A stretch of DNA of 64,000 nucleotides. Source: JASSUD01 sp031963005. GTDB taxonomy: Bacteria; Pseudomonadota; Gammaproteobacteria; Burkholderiales; Burkholderiaceae. The position numbers were made by a program, and so were the translations under genes. A model generated the notes under the pieces. That model was not told the origin of the DNA and searched no databases. It worked only from the letters and a program-made list of their open reading frames with translations. Location: contig JASSUL010000003.1 in NCBI GenBank assembly GCA_031963005.1, positions 62,001 to 126,000 of the forward strand, in the 5' to 3' direction. Positions 35,222-43,768 of this stretch are shown piece after piece (position 1 is the first letter of the stretch; each line of letters starts with the position of its first letter).

Positions 35222-37177
35222 TTAATGAGCGCTTTCCAAGTGGTTCGCGCGTTTTTTTAAATGGACCATCAATAAAGAAATCGTTGCAGGCGTTACTCCG
35301 CTGATGCGTGAAGCTTGGCCGATAGTTTGGGGTCGGTGTTGGATCAGTTTTTGTTTTGCTTCGAAAGAGAGTCCGCGTACGGCTTCGTAATCTAAATCGG
35401 CGGGTAGGCATTTGCTTTCGCGCAGGATATTGCGTTCGATTTCATCTGCTTGCCGTTCGATATAGCCTTGGTATTTGAGGCTGATTTCGATTTGTTCTTC
35501 TATTTGTCGCTGGAGATAGGGATCATCCGATAGCGCCACTGGTGGGGCGAAGTGACCATTTTGTATGGAGGAGAGTGTTGCATAACGTACTTCGGGTCGG
35601 CGTAGAAGATCGGTTAGGCGATATTCATGGGTTAATGTGTTTCCTCCAAGTAGCGTGGAGACATCTTCTGCTGATAAGGTTTGTGGCGTAATCCAGATGT
35701 CATGTAATCGCATGGTTTCACGTGAAACCATTTCTCGTTTTTGGCTAAAGTGCTGCCAGCGCGTTGCATCGACTACTCCTAGTTTCCAACCTATTTCAGT
35801 CAATCGCATATCGGCATTATCTTCGCGTAAGCTTAGACGGTATTCTGCGCGGCTAGTAAACATACGATAGGGTTCAGAAACGCCTTGTGTAACGAGATCG
35901 TCTACTAAAACCCCTAGATAGGCTTCATCGCGGCGAGGATTCCATGCTTCGCGTTCTTGCGTATAACGAGCGGCATTGATGCCTGCCAATAAGCCTTGTG
36001 CAGCGGCTTCTTCGTAGCCGGTCGTGCCATTGATTTGTCCAGCGAAAAATAATCCTCTGATGGCCTTTGTTTCTAGTGAGGCTTTGAGTGCGCGTGGATC
36101 AAAATAGTCGTACTCGATTGCGTATCCGGGTCGCAGAATATGTGCATTTTCGAGCCCCTTCATTGAGCGGACTAGTTCGAGTTGCACATCAAAAGGTAGG
36201 CTGGTGGAGATGCCATTGGGATAGAACTCGTTAGTATGGAGTCCTTCTGGCTCTAGAAATATTTGATGTGCGTCTTTGTTGGCAAATCTTTGGATTTTGT
36301 CTTCAATAGAGGGGCAATAGCGTGGGCCTACCCCTTCAATAATCCCCGTGTACATCGGGGAGCGATCCAAGCCTTTACGAATGATGTCATGGGTTTGGGT
36401 ATTCGTATGGGTAATCCAACAGGCGACTTGTTCGGGATGTTGACTGGGATTGCCCAGAAAAGAAAAAACAGGGATGGGATCGCAATCGCCTGCTTGCTCT
36501 TCTAATTTTGAAAAGTCGATGGTGCGTCCATCGATGCGAGGAGGCGTACCTGTTTTGAGGCGTCCTTGTGGCAATTGCAATTCTTTTAGTCGTGCGGATA
36601 AAGAGATCGCTGCAGGATCGCCAGCACGCCCTCCGGTGGCTTGATTGAGTCCAACGTGAATTTTGCCATTTAAGAAGGTGCCGGCGGTCAATACAACGGC
36701 TCGTGAGTGAAAACAGAGCCCCATCTCCGTTTTTGCGCCGATAACGTGATCGCCTTCTACTAAAAGATCATCTACAGCTTGCTGAAAGAGATATAAATTA
36801 GCTTGGTTTTCTAGTCGTCGACGGATGGCCTGTTTATAGAGAACACGATCAGCCTGCGCACGTGTTGCGCGTACAGCGGGGCCTTTTGAAGAGTTTAAGG
36901 TGCGAAACTGAATCCCTGCTTCATCTGCAGCAGCAGCCATCACCCCGCCCAGTGCATCGATTTCTTTGACCAAATGGCCTTTGCCGATGCCTCCAATAGA
37001 AGGGTTGCAGCTCATCTGCCCCAGGGTCTCAATATTGTGAGTCAATAATAGCGTGCGCTGACCCATGCGAGCGCTTGCGAGCGCCGCTTCTGTACCGGCA
37101 TGTCCGCCACCGATGACGATAACGTCAAATGTGTGTGGATAGATCATTTTTTGATTCCAAAAATCTTCAAAGTCCAT
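35222..37177 (-). CDS. mnmG: tRNA uridine-34 carboxymethylaminomethyl synthase subunit MnmG (GidA)
   Basis: 651-residue FAD enzyme that works with MnmE to install cmnm5/nm5 at U34. It has DVIVIGGGHAGTEAALASAR (FAD motif), GQMSCNPSIGGIGKGHLVKE (in two parts), the PRYCPSIEDKI cysteine motif and GLFFAGQINGTTGYEEAAAQG. The C-terminal helical domain ends ISGVTPATISLLMVHLKK. The start used is ATG 37177; a second one at 37147 (MIYPHTFDVIVIGGG) gives the usual N-terminus and may be the real start. It is separated from rsmG-parA, its normal partners, by 22 kb that includes the candidate oriC. Confidence 0.98.
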   Translation of the reverse strand: MDFEDFWNQKMIYPHTFDVIVIGGGHAGTEAALASARMGQRTLLLTHNIETLGQMSCNPSIGGIGKGHLVKEIDALGGVMAAAADEAGIQFRTLNSSKGPAVRATRAQADRVLYKQAIRRRLENQANLYLFQQAVDDLLVEGDHVIGAKTEMGLCFHSRAVVLTAGTFLNGKIHVGLNQATGGRAGDPAAISLSARLKELQLPQGRLKTGTPPRIDGRTIDFSKLEEQAGDCDPIPVFSFLGNPSQHPEQVACWITHTNTQTHDIIRKGLDRSPMYTGIIEGVGPRYCPSIEDKIQRFANKDAHQIFLEPEGLHTNEFYPNGISTSLPFDVQLELVRSMKGLENAHILRPGYAIEYDYFDPRALKASLETKAIRGLFFAGQINGTTGYEEAAAQGLLAGINAARYTQEREAWNPRRDEAYLGVLVDDLVTQGVSEPYRMFTSRAEYRLSLREDNADMRLTEIGWKLGVVDATRWQHFSQKREMVSRETMRLHDIWITPQTLSAEDVSTLLGGNTLTHEYRLTDLLRRPEVRYATLSSIQNGHFAPPVALSDDPYLQRQIEEQIEISLKYQGYIERQADEIERNILRESKCLPADLDYEAVRGLSFEAKQKLIQHRPQTIGQASRISGVTPATISLLMVHLKKRANHLESAH

Positions 37178-37374
37178 ATAAGTCTACTTGTACTTGCTCT
37201 TGATGGACTATAAGTTAAAACGTGAAGTATTTAAATAGGTTTTGCTATACATAATAAAGCGGTGATGGGGAAGTGTGGCAACTAACTTTGCCGTCTTCTT
37301 GTTTAGAGTACAATGAGCGACGATTTTAGGCTTTATGTAATTGAAAATTTAATGGTTTTTTGCTGGGAGGTGAT

Positions 37375-37902
37375 ATGTGCATGGTGGTTTTTGAAAAACA
37401 GTCTATTTCTGATAGTTTTTTGGGAATAGATCCAATATATGGTGCTTCAAGATCATTATCTTATTTACAAAGCACTGCGAAAACTACAGAAGCAACGGCG
37501 CCTAGCATGCAGGATAAACCGATCAGTCAATCCAGTGAAAAAGGAAAGATGCCCTTTTCCCTAAAGGGATTGGTTGTAAAGGCCATAAAAATTGTGGGGC
37601 TAATTTCACTGGTATGCATATATCCCAAGCTCGCTATCGACGCATTAGTGCTTATGATAATTATATCTAGCACAGTGTTTTTATTAACGGTCTATGCGAA
37701 TCCAAAAGAGTATAAAAAAATAGTGGTGGAACATTATCTTCATGGTAGCCGGCCAACTTTCTTTGGGAAGCATTCTCTTTGTGATCAGCTAGCAGACTTA
37801 ACTATCCAAGAAGCGATGCGTTTGAGAAAGTTTCTATCAGAAAGACTACAAAATATATTTAAACCTTCCTCAGAAGTTTGCCTCAACCCATTGAAAACCT
37901 AG
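37375..37902 (+). CDS. Small unknown protein with two-helix membrane hairpin
   Basis: 175 residues from ATG 37375, chosen because GGGAGG stands four to five bases upstream (a TTG at 37360 overlaps that site). The N-terminal 60 residues are polar, rich in Ser/Thr and without a signal peptide. Two hydrophobic helices follow, about 64-83 and 86-107 (SLKGLVVKAIKIVGLISLV; ALVLMIIISSTVFLL). The C-terminal 65 residues are basic, ending PSSEVCLNPLKT. The layout resembles the AT-rich protein at 31607-32428 and the large protein at 57108. No family is recognised. It stands alone and is divergent from mnmG. Confidence 0.6.
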   Translation: MCMVVFEKQSISDSFLGIDPIYGASRSLSYLQSTAKTTEATAPSMQDKPISQSSEKGKMPFSLKGLVVKAIKIVGLISLVCIYPKLAIDALVLMIIISSTVFLLTVYANPKEYKKIVVEHYLHGSRPTFFGKHSLCDQLADLTIQEAMRLRKFLSERLQNIFKPSSEVCLNPLKT

Positions 37903-38014
37903 GGTAGTCAAAAAAATAAATGGTTAGAAAACGCGCATTTTAAATAAAATTTTTCCTGGGTGATCTGGGGTTGCGTTAACTTCAATAGGGGCGTGTTAAA
38001 GTTCCCCTGCCCAC

Positions 38015-39790
38015 CTACATATTTGCATAATTTGGCCCACCTCCTCCTTCTGGCGCGGTCCAGGTAATATTTTGTTTGGGATCTTTGATATCACATGCTT
38101 TGCAGTGTAGGCAATTTTGCGCATTGATTTGTAGACGCATGCGTTGAGATGAAGGAGCTGCGCTTTTTTGGGCGGTAGTCGAGGATTCCTGCGCTGTATT
38201 TTCGTCAGTCTCTGTTTTTTTCTCTTCGTCCAATGCCTCAGGAATAAATTCATATACCCCAGCAGGACAATATCGTTGTTCAGGCCCAGCATATTGAGCC
38301 CAATTAACGTCGACAGGAAGCTGTGTATTTTTTAATACCAAGTGACAGGGTTGGTTTTCTTTATGATTGGTGTTTGAAAGAAATACTGAGGATAGGCGAT
38401 CAAATGTGAGGATGCCATCGGGTTTGGGGTAGTCGATCGGTTTGTAATTTTTGGCCGGCTTGAGATAAGTATGGTCCGCACAGGGACCTTGCAAGGTCCA
38501 GGGGACATTACCGCCTAATAATTTCTGTTCTAGGCCTACCATGAGTGATCCTTGGAGGAGTCCTCGACCCATCCAAGCTTTAAAATTCCGTCCTTGATAG
38601 AGTTCATCGTATAGCCAAGAGTTTTTAAAGGCTTTTGGATAGGCTTCTAAGGCATCATTTTGGCGTCCGGCTTGTAATGCATCGACTGCTGCGACGGCGG
38701 CTAGCATGCCGCTTTTAATCGCGGCATGGCTGCCTTTGATGCGCGCAGCATTTAAAAAGCCTGCGTCACAACCTAAAAGCGCTCCGCCTGGAAAGACGAC
38801 CCTGGGCAATGCAGTAAGACCGCCTGCTGCAATAGTGCGCACGCCATAGGCAATACGTTTCCCCTTATTAAAAATCGGGCGAATAGCAGGATGTGTTTTA
38901 TAGCGCTGAAATTCTTCAAAAGGGGAAAGGTAAGGATTTTGATAGTTTAATCCTACAATCAAACCTACCGCGACTTGACAATTTTCTAAATGGTAGAGAA
39001 AAGCACCCCCATAGGTGGAGCGATCCAATGGCCAGCCGGCAGTATGCATAACCAGGCCAGGGCGATGTTGCGCAGGATCCACTTCCCATAATTCTTTGAT
39101 CCCTAGCCCGTAAGATTGCGAAGCGCAATGGGCCCTAAGTTCGTATTTTCGCTCAAGTTGCTGACCCAAATGCCCGCGCGCGCCTTCGCAGAAGAAGGTA
39201 TATTTTGCACGGAGTTCCATGCCTAGCCCAAATTGCTCTGTGGGTTGCCCTTCTCGGTCTAATCCCATATCCCCGGTAATCACTCCTCCAACAGAGCCAT
39301 CGGGTTGATAGAGAATATGGCTTGCAGTAAAGCCTGTAAAAATATCTACGCCTAGTGCTTCAGCTTGTTCACCTAGCCAACGTACTATATTAGCAAGGCT
39401 CACAATATAGTGAGGCGCGCCGTGACCCATGTTTTTAAAGTTGGGCGGAAGTAGCCAATGAGGCAGCTTGAAAGCATGGTTATGCGTTAAAAATACAAAC
39501 TCGTCTTCGGTTACGGGAGTGTGTAAGGGAGCCTGTCTTTGTTTCCAATCCGGGAATAACTCTTCGAGCGCGCGGGTATCCATAACGGCACCAGAAAGCG
39601 TGTGCGCTCCCAACTCAGAACCTTTTTCGAGGACGCATACGCTGAGCGTTACTCCTTTTTTTTGGGCTAATTGTTTGGCATGGATAGCGGCAGAAAGGCC
39701 TGCTGGCCCGCCTCCAACGATGACTAAGTCATATTCCATGGAGTCGCGTGGGCCATAGGTTTGGAGGAGAGAAGAAGCAGTCACAGTCAT
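38015..39790 (-). CDS. etfD: Electron transfer flavoprotein-ubiquinone oxidoreductase
   Basis: 591-residue ETF-QO, a membrane-associated flavo-iron-sulphur protein that passes electrons from ETF (fatty-acid and amino-acid oxidation) to ubiquinone. The N-terminal FAD motif is LVIVGGGPAGLSAAIHAKQL, with HTLSGAVMDTRALEELFPDW and the quinone-site helix region following. Near the C-terminus the 4Fe-4S ligands are in RYCPAGVYE and CLHCKACDIKDPKQNITW. A ~25-residue hydrophilic insertion (EKKTETDENTAQESSTTAQK) lies between the first cysteine and the CxxCxxC group, where most homologues are compact. The electron donor genes etfAB are not in the window. Confidence 0.96.
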   Translation of the reverse strand: MTVTASSLLQTYGPRDSMEYDLVIVGGGPAGLSAAIHAKQLAQKKGVTLSVCVLEKGSELGAHTLSGAVMDTRALEELFPDWKQRQAPLHTPVTEDEFVFLTHNHAFKLPHWLLPPNFKNMGHGAPHYIVSLANIVRWLGEQAEALGVDIFTGFTASHILYQPDGSVGGVITGDMGLDREGQPTEQFGLGMELRAKYTFFCEGARGHLGQQLERKYELRAHCASQSYGLGIKELWEVDPAQHRPGLVMHTAGWPLDRSTYGGAFLYHLENCQVAVGLIVGLNYQNPYLSPFEEFQRYKTHPAIRPIFNKGKRIAYGVRTIAAGGLTALPRVVFPGGALLGCDAGFLNAARIKGSHAAIKSGMLAAVAAVDALQAGRQNDALEAYPKAFKNSWLYDELYQGRNFKAWMGRGLLQGSLMVGLEQKLLGGNVPWTLQGPCADHTYLKPAKNYKPIDYPKPDGILTFDRLSSVFLSNTNHKENQPCHLVLKNTQLPVDVNWAQYAGPEQRYCPAGVYEFIPEALDEEKKTETDENTAQESSTTAQKSAAPSSQRMRLQINAQNCLHCKACDIKDPKQNITWTAPEGGGGPNYANM

Positions 39791-40308
39791 CCTTTTTGGT
39801 TACCTGTTTACAGTGTGCACAAAAACAATAAATCCCAGAAAAAAGCGTCGTCAGCATCCACGCTGCTTGGTGCAACGCGAGAGTGTAGAGCATTGCAGTA
39901 CTTTATTTCCTCAACATCCACTTCTCGCTGTTGAATATTAATCCTGTTGGGATTGTTTATAGCGCGTGACAAGGTAAATATTGTGGTCAGGAATCCTGGT
40001 ATGCGCAAGCAGAATAATGGCGTATTGATGCAAGGGGTTCTCTTTAAGCATGTATGCCTCTCTTGCTTTTTCCGCGGGTGGCTATAGTGCAGAGAAGGAA
40101 CTTGGGCGCGCTATCTATGTCTAATGAATGACAAGGAATAGGAAACCCCTATTCAGAAAAATCACATATATTTCTGCGCTAAATCTGTTTCCGTGCTATG
40201 TGGTAAAGGAACAGGATGTTGCGGTTACTTCCTTACTGTAGAATTGTGCTCTTTTTCGCCGTTCAGGGCGTTGGAATACGGTTCTAAGGATTTATCCAAT
40301 ACATTTTT
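39791..40308. other. Intergenic stretch, no gene recognised
   Basis: 518 bp between divergent etfD and pagP. The short frames here resemble no family and have no ribosome sites. No RNA gene was seen. Confidence 0.4.
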
Positions 40309-40872
40309 ATGGCCTCTAGAAATTTTTTTTATGTGATCGCGTTTTTTGTACTTTGCATGGGTGTGCGCTGTGCATGGGCAGGCGGCAATGACACGTTTAA
40401 ATATTCTGTCTCTGAACATGTCACTAAGCCCTATACGCAAGGATCATGGGATATCTATCTTTTAGGGTATGGTTGGCATAGTCCAGCTGGCTATAGTGAA
40501 GAAAGACGCCAAGAACTCAACACATGGTCTTATGGTGCCGGAGCCGGTAAGCGTTGGAGCGATGCAAATGGGAATGAGGATTTATTGTATGCATTCGCTT
40601 TTTTAGATTCTCATAAGAAAGTGGAACCTATCGCCGGTTATGCGCGTCAGTGGTTTACTGCACCGATTGGTGGAGTGCTTTCTTTGGGTGCCGGGTTTAC
40701 GCTTGCAATTACTGCGCGTGAGGATATTTTGCATTACTTTCCTTTACCGATTGCATTGCCTATTATCAGCGCAAAGATAAAAAATGCTTCTTTGATGGCG
40801 ACAGTGGTACCGCGCATTGGGAGTATTAATCGGGGAACAACGGTATTGGCTTGGGCGCGCTATTCTTTTTAA
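40309..40872 (+). CDS. pagP: PagP-like lipid A palmitoyltransferase (outer membrane)
   Basis: 187 residues with a signal peptide (cleavage near A24, ...GVRCAWA-GG). The mature part matches PagP, an eight-stranded outer-membrane barrel that moves palmitate from phospholipid to lipid A. The catalytic triad H57 (LGYGWHS), D100 and S101 (FAFLDSHKK) keeps the H-to-D spacing of 43 known from the E. coli enzyme. GNEDLLYAFAFLDS, GYARQW and a C-terminal aromatic strand (VLAWARYSF) are typical. Lipid A palmitoylation protects against cationic peptides and dampens host sensing. The gene lies 355 bp before the T3SS needle gene, on the same strand. Confidence 0.93.
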   Translation: MASRNFFYVIAFFVLCMGVRCAWAGGNDTFKYSVSEHVTKPYTQGSWDIYLLGYGWHSPAGYSEERRQELNTWSYGAGAGKRWSDANGNEDLLYAFAFLDSHKKVEPIAGYARQWFTAPIGGVLSLGAGFTLAITAREDILHYFPLPIALPIISAKIKNASLMATVVPRIGSINRGTTVLAWARYSF

Positions 40873-41227
40873 TCTATGCTGGCATGGTGCTGTGGCTTGT
40901 GAGTAGAAGAATTTTTGACTTAGAATGACGTGTTTTGCGATGCGGCGTAAACGGAGCGTCTAAAAGATAAGTCGGAAGCATGGGAGCTATCGTGCTGCTT
41001 TCATTCCCTTTTTAATGCTACTCTTCGCGTCAGTACGTTCTGAGAAATCGTAGATCGCGTAGATCGTTTTAGAAGTGCGTTTTTATCTGGGCAGCAAAAC
41101 ACCGTTAAAATCAATGAAGTATTTTTAAGTGTAATCCGATTTTATCCGCGCATGCTGCATTGAGCAGCTGTGTTTTTGGTTTTCTAAAAAGCCCTTTTCG
41201 TAGAGGGATCTGGTACGAGGAATATAG
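40873..41227. promoter_or_regulatory. Upstream region of the T3SS operon
   Basis: 355 bp without a gene. A perfect 9-bp tandem repeat, CGTAGATCG CGTAGATCG, lies at 41049-41066, about 160 bp before the needle gene, and could be a regulator site. I found no PIP box (TTCGB-N15-TTCGB), so HrpB-type control is not supported. GAGGAA ahead of ATG 41228 is the ribosome site. Confidence 0.4.
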
Positions 41228-41449
41228 ATGAGTGTAATTGACAACATTGCGGAAATGATGTCCGAGAAGATTCGGTCGTTTTCGGATCAGGTGCAGAATT
41301 TCTTAAATTCTGCAGACCTTTCTAATCCAGCCGTTTTGACGCAGTTACAGCTGTTTGCCAATAAGTTGTCGATGTATACCAATTTAAACAGCACCATGAC
41401 GAAAATATTTGGAGATATGGCGAAAACTACGATTCATAACATGCTATGA
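41228..41449 (+). CDS. sctF: T3SS needle subunit SctF
   Basis: 73 residues, the size of YscF/PrgI/MxiH needle proteins. These form a helical hairpin that polymerises into the extracellular needle. The C-terminal helix NPAVLTQLQLFANKLSMYTN and LNSTMTKIFGDMAKTTIHNM matches the needle-family pattern of a 'NP..L...Q' turn followed by a long amphipathic helix. No signal peptide, as expected for a T3SS substrate. It opens the cluster, with a ribosome site GAGGAA, and overlaps sctG by 4 bp (ATGA). Family identity rests on position as much as on sequence, because needle subunits diverge quickly. Confidence 0.8.
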   Translation: MSVIDNIAEMMSEKIRSFSDQVQNFLNSADLSNPAVLTQLQLFANKLSMYTNLNSTMTKIFGDMAKTTIHNML

Positions 41450-41739
41450 CAGAGGAGTTGAATCGAGAGGTTCGACGCCTTATTGTCGAAGCGGCTATTG
41501 CTGCACCTAATTATGGTTTGATGCGTCATGCTAAGACCCTATTAGATGCGTTCGGCGCACTGCAATTGCCATCAGAAGTTCGAGCTTTGTCTGCGGCGAT
41601 GGTATATTTTGGTTTGTGTCGGCCCCGTGCTGCGCTTGCCGCATTGAAAAACCAAATCAGCGAAAAAGCACAGGAACTGCGTGCAGCGATTTTGGAATCT
41701 CAAAAGCACAATGCGCGTAAAAAAGAGCCGCGAAATTAA
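41446..41739 (+). CDS. sctG: T3SS needle chaperone SctG (YscG-like)
   Basis: 97 residues, all alpha, with TPR-like helices (LIVEAAIAAPNYGLMRHAKT, LPSEVRALSAAMVYFGLCRP). YscG/PscG proteins of this size hold the needle subunit in the cytoplasm to stop premature polymerisation. The HrpB1/HrpK group also looks similar, but the place directly after sctF with a 4-bp overlap favours SctG. A terminator overlaps its stop codon. Confidence 0.75.
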   Translation: MTEELNREVRRLIVEAAIAAPNYGLMRHAKTLLDAFGALQLPSEVRALSAAMVYFGLCRPRAALAALKNQISEKAQELRAAILESQKHNARKKEPRN

Positions 41740-41760
41740 ATAGCTTATGGGCTATTTTTT
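41738..41760 (+). terminator. Intrinsic terminator between sctG and sctI
   Basis: AAATAGC (41738-41744) pairs with GCTATTT (41751-41757) around TTATGG, followed by TTT. It begins at the sctG stop. Partial termination here would give more needle subunit and chaperone than downstream basal-body parts. Confidence 0.65.
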
Positions 41761-41882
41761 CCTATTTGCTGGTTCTTCTTTTTTAACAGTCAGCATGGTC
41801 AAAGTATATTGACGTATATCTATATTTTCTGAGGCTATACTAAGCCGCTGCCATCGTCTTATTTTTGTATTTGGAGAGTATC

Positions 41883-42236
41883 GTGTCTGAGCCAATAGTC
41901 CCTTTGTCTGATGGGGTTATGGAAATTAAGCCGTTAGAGACTAATCCTAATGTGGGAAGCTCTGGCGCTACTGAAGGCAGTCCTTTTCCTTTGCCAATGG
42001 CCGATCCTGGCGCAGCGTCTATGTTTAAGTCTCTGTTTGCTTCTGCATTGCCGCAGTCCGGGATGCTAAAAAAACTGTCGGAAATGCTGCAAACTGATCT
42101 GAATTTGCTAGACCCTTCTCAAACCTCTATGTTTCAAAAGAATGCGATGGTACTCACTAGTAATATGAGTATTCTTTCAAAATTTGCTGGAGCGGTTCTT
42201 CAATCCGTTAAGAAGCTGACGATAGAGTTCAACTAA
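41883..42236 (+). CDS. sctI: T3SS inner rod protein SctI
   Basis: 117 residues from GTG 41883, favoured by TTGGAG six bases upstream (a TTG at 41865 would be too early). The N-terminal half is polar and proline-rich. The C-terminal half carries the conserved amphipathic helices LDPSQTSMFQKNAMVL and SILSKFAGAVLQSVKKLT, as in YscI/PrgJ, which anchor the needle in the basal body and set substrate switching. It is placed directly before sctJ, as in Ysc-type clusters. No sctH homologue was seen between sctG and sctI. Confidence 0.8.
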   Translation: MSEPIVPLSDGVMEIKPLETNPNVGSSGATEGSPFPLPMADPGAASMFKSLFASALPQSGMLKKLSEMLQTDLNLLDPSQTSMFQKNAMVLTSNMSILSKFAGAVLQSVKKLTIEFN

Positions 42237-42244
42237 ACCATTTT

Positions 42245-42988
42245 ATGACTAAACGCGCCCTTCTGATCGGCCTATGTGTGCTGAGTTTTTTTCTGACGGC
42301 TTGTAAAGTAACGCTCTATTCTTCGCTGTCAGAGCTTGAAGCCAATGAAATGTTAGCGCTTTTGATGATTAACCGCATCGATGCGCAAAAAGAGTCTGAT
42401 AAGACGAAAGGGTTGCTACTGATAGTGCCCAAGTCGCAATTTATCAAGGCTGTCGAGGTGCTTCGGCAAAATGGGTATCCTAAGCCCAAGTATGCGTCGG
42501 TAATGGATGTATTTCCTTCAAACCAGTTGGTATCTTCGCCTGAGCAAGAACGCGCAAAGATGGAATACCTCAAAGAGCAGCAAGTGCAAGAGATGCTCAT
42601 GCATATGGATGGGGTGGTGTCCGCGCATGTGGCCATTGGTTTGCCGGACGATCCAGGCGGCTTGGGCAAGCAAAATGTTCAACCTACGGTATCGGTATTT
42701 ATTAAGTATTCACCGTCGACTAATCTGAGTGCGTATCAAGAACAAATCCGAGATCTTGTACGGCAGGGTATTGCAGGTATTGATCAAAATAGTATTAGCG
42801 TGGTGATGGTGCCAGCGAGCTATCGCTATGGACAAGCTCAGCCATTGGCTACCCCATTGCCAGATACCTGGTGGGCACGACTCGTACAAAAACCGATATG
42901 GTTGGGCGCAATCGTGCTGCTATTGCTTGGCTTGATTGGCTCAGCGATTAGTTTTTCTATTATGCAAGCACGCAAAAGTGGCAAATAA
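42245..42988 (+). CDS. sctJ: T3SS inner-membrane ring lipoprotein SctJ
   Basis: 247 residues. The lipoprotein signal has lipobox FLTAC (C20 acylated). Two periplasmic ring-building domains follow: LYSSLSELEANEMLALL, and after the linker VVSAHVAIGLPDDPGG with VSVFIKYSP. A C-terminal transmembrane helix lies near 217-240 (PIWLGAIVLLLLGLIGSAIS). This matches YscJ/PrgK and the FliF core. It forms the inner ring with SctD, whose gene is not in the window. sctK starts immediately after the stop. Confidence 0.97.
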   Translation: MTKRALLIGLCVLSFFLTACKVTLYSSLSELEANEMLALLMINRIDAQKESDKTKGLLLIVPKSQFIKAVEVLRQNGYPKPKYASVMDVFPSNQLVSSPEQERAKMEYLKEQQVQEMLMHMDGVVSAHVAIGLPDDPGGLGKQNVQPTVSVFIKYSPSTNLSAYQEQIRDLVRQGIAGIDQNSISVVMVPASYRYGQAQPLATPLPDTWWARLVQKPIWLGAIVLLLLGLIGSAISFSIMQARKSGK

Positions 42989-43666
42989 GTGACAAACTCC
43001 CATTCTTCTAATTCTATAGAGGTGCATCATTTCCCAACGGAGCTGATGACCTCCTCTTTTTACCGGCTCCTATTGCAGCCTGCTGCTGTGATGCATGCAT
43101 CTTGGTGGAAAGCGCTGGGAGTAGAAGAATTGCAGTCAGTGTATCAGACGACCTCGCGCGCTTGGCGTTCTATTAATCAGTTGATTACACAACGTCGCGC
43201 ATGGCCTTCTACATCGCTGTCATTCGGTTCTGTAGAGGATTTGACTGCGCCGGAGCAAAAGATTCTAGGTTTTGTAGAAAAGCTCCCTGTACTTATTCCT
43301 GCTTTGGGGCTTTTGCGCTTAGGTCGTGCAGAATACTGGATGTTGCGTGCGCATCGTGAGGCCTTGCCTCAACTCAGCGCTGCAGATCGTGCACAGCTGA
43401 GTGTGCTTGCCGCTCCATTAAGAGCGTCTTCAGTTCCGGATGCGTTCCATGTGGAACTTGCTAACATCCCTCCTGCGCAGTTGGCGGAATATGCCACTAG
43501 CCTTGGTGCGGCAGTGCTAGCGCAAACGCTTAAAGGACGCTTTTTGTTGCGGGCGATAGAAATTTTATTTGAACCTTCGACATTGGAAGGTCCAGCGGTG
43601 GATGAAGCCGTCGCTGCATTCGGGTTGAATATGCTCTTTCGCCTTGCACGCTTTATTGCGGTGTAG
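42989..43666 (+). CDS. sctK: T3SS sorting-platform protein SctK
   Basis: 225 residues from GTG 42989, which adjoins the sctJ stop. It is mostly helical with an N-terminal segment FPTELMTSSFYRLLLQP and repeated alanine/leucine helices. SctK (YscK/OrgA) proteins are poorly conserved and sit between the pod of SctQ and the SctD ring. Identification is from size, composition and the J-K-L gene order. Confidence 0.8.
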   Translation: MTNSHSSNSIEVHHFPTELMTSSFYRLLLQPAAVMHASWWKALGVEELQSVYQTTSRAWRSINQLITQRRAWPSTSLSFGSVEDLTAPEQKILGFVEKLPVLIPALGLLRLGRAEYWMLRAHREALPQLSAADRAQLSVLAAPLRASSVPDAFHVELANIPPAQLAEYATSLGAAVLAQTLKGRFLLRAIEILFEPSTLEGPAVDEAVAAFGLNMLFRLARFIAV

Positions 43667-43768
43667 CAGGCAATAGCGTGGTGGCATATCTTGGATGAGG
43701 CATGAAAGTCCTATTTTGTGGCCTCTTTAGCGATTTCTTTTTTTTCTTTTTTCTTTTGCGACGCTTTG

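Noticed and set aside
40873..41227. PIP box (TTCGB-N15-TTCGB) before the T3SS operon
   Set aside because: TTCG motifs occur, but none are paired at the correct spacing.
41809..41841. Possible promoter TTGACG...TATACT ahead of sctI
   Set aside because: The spacing between the two hexamers is 21 bases, too long for a normal sigma-70 promoter.
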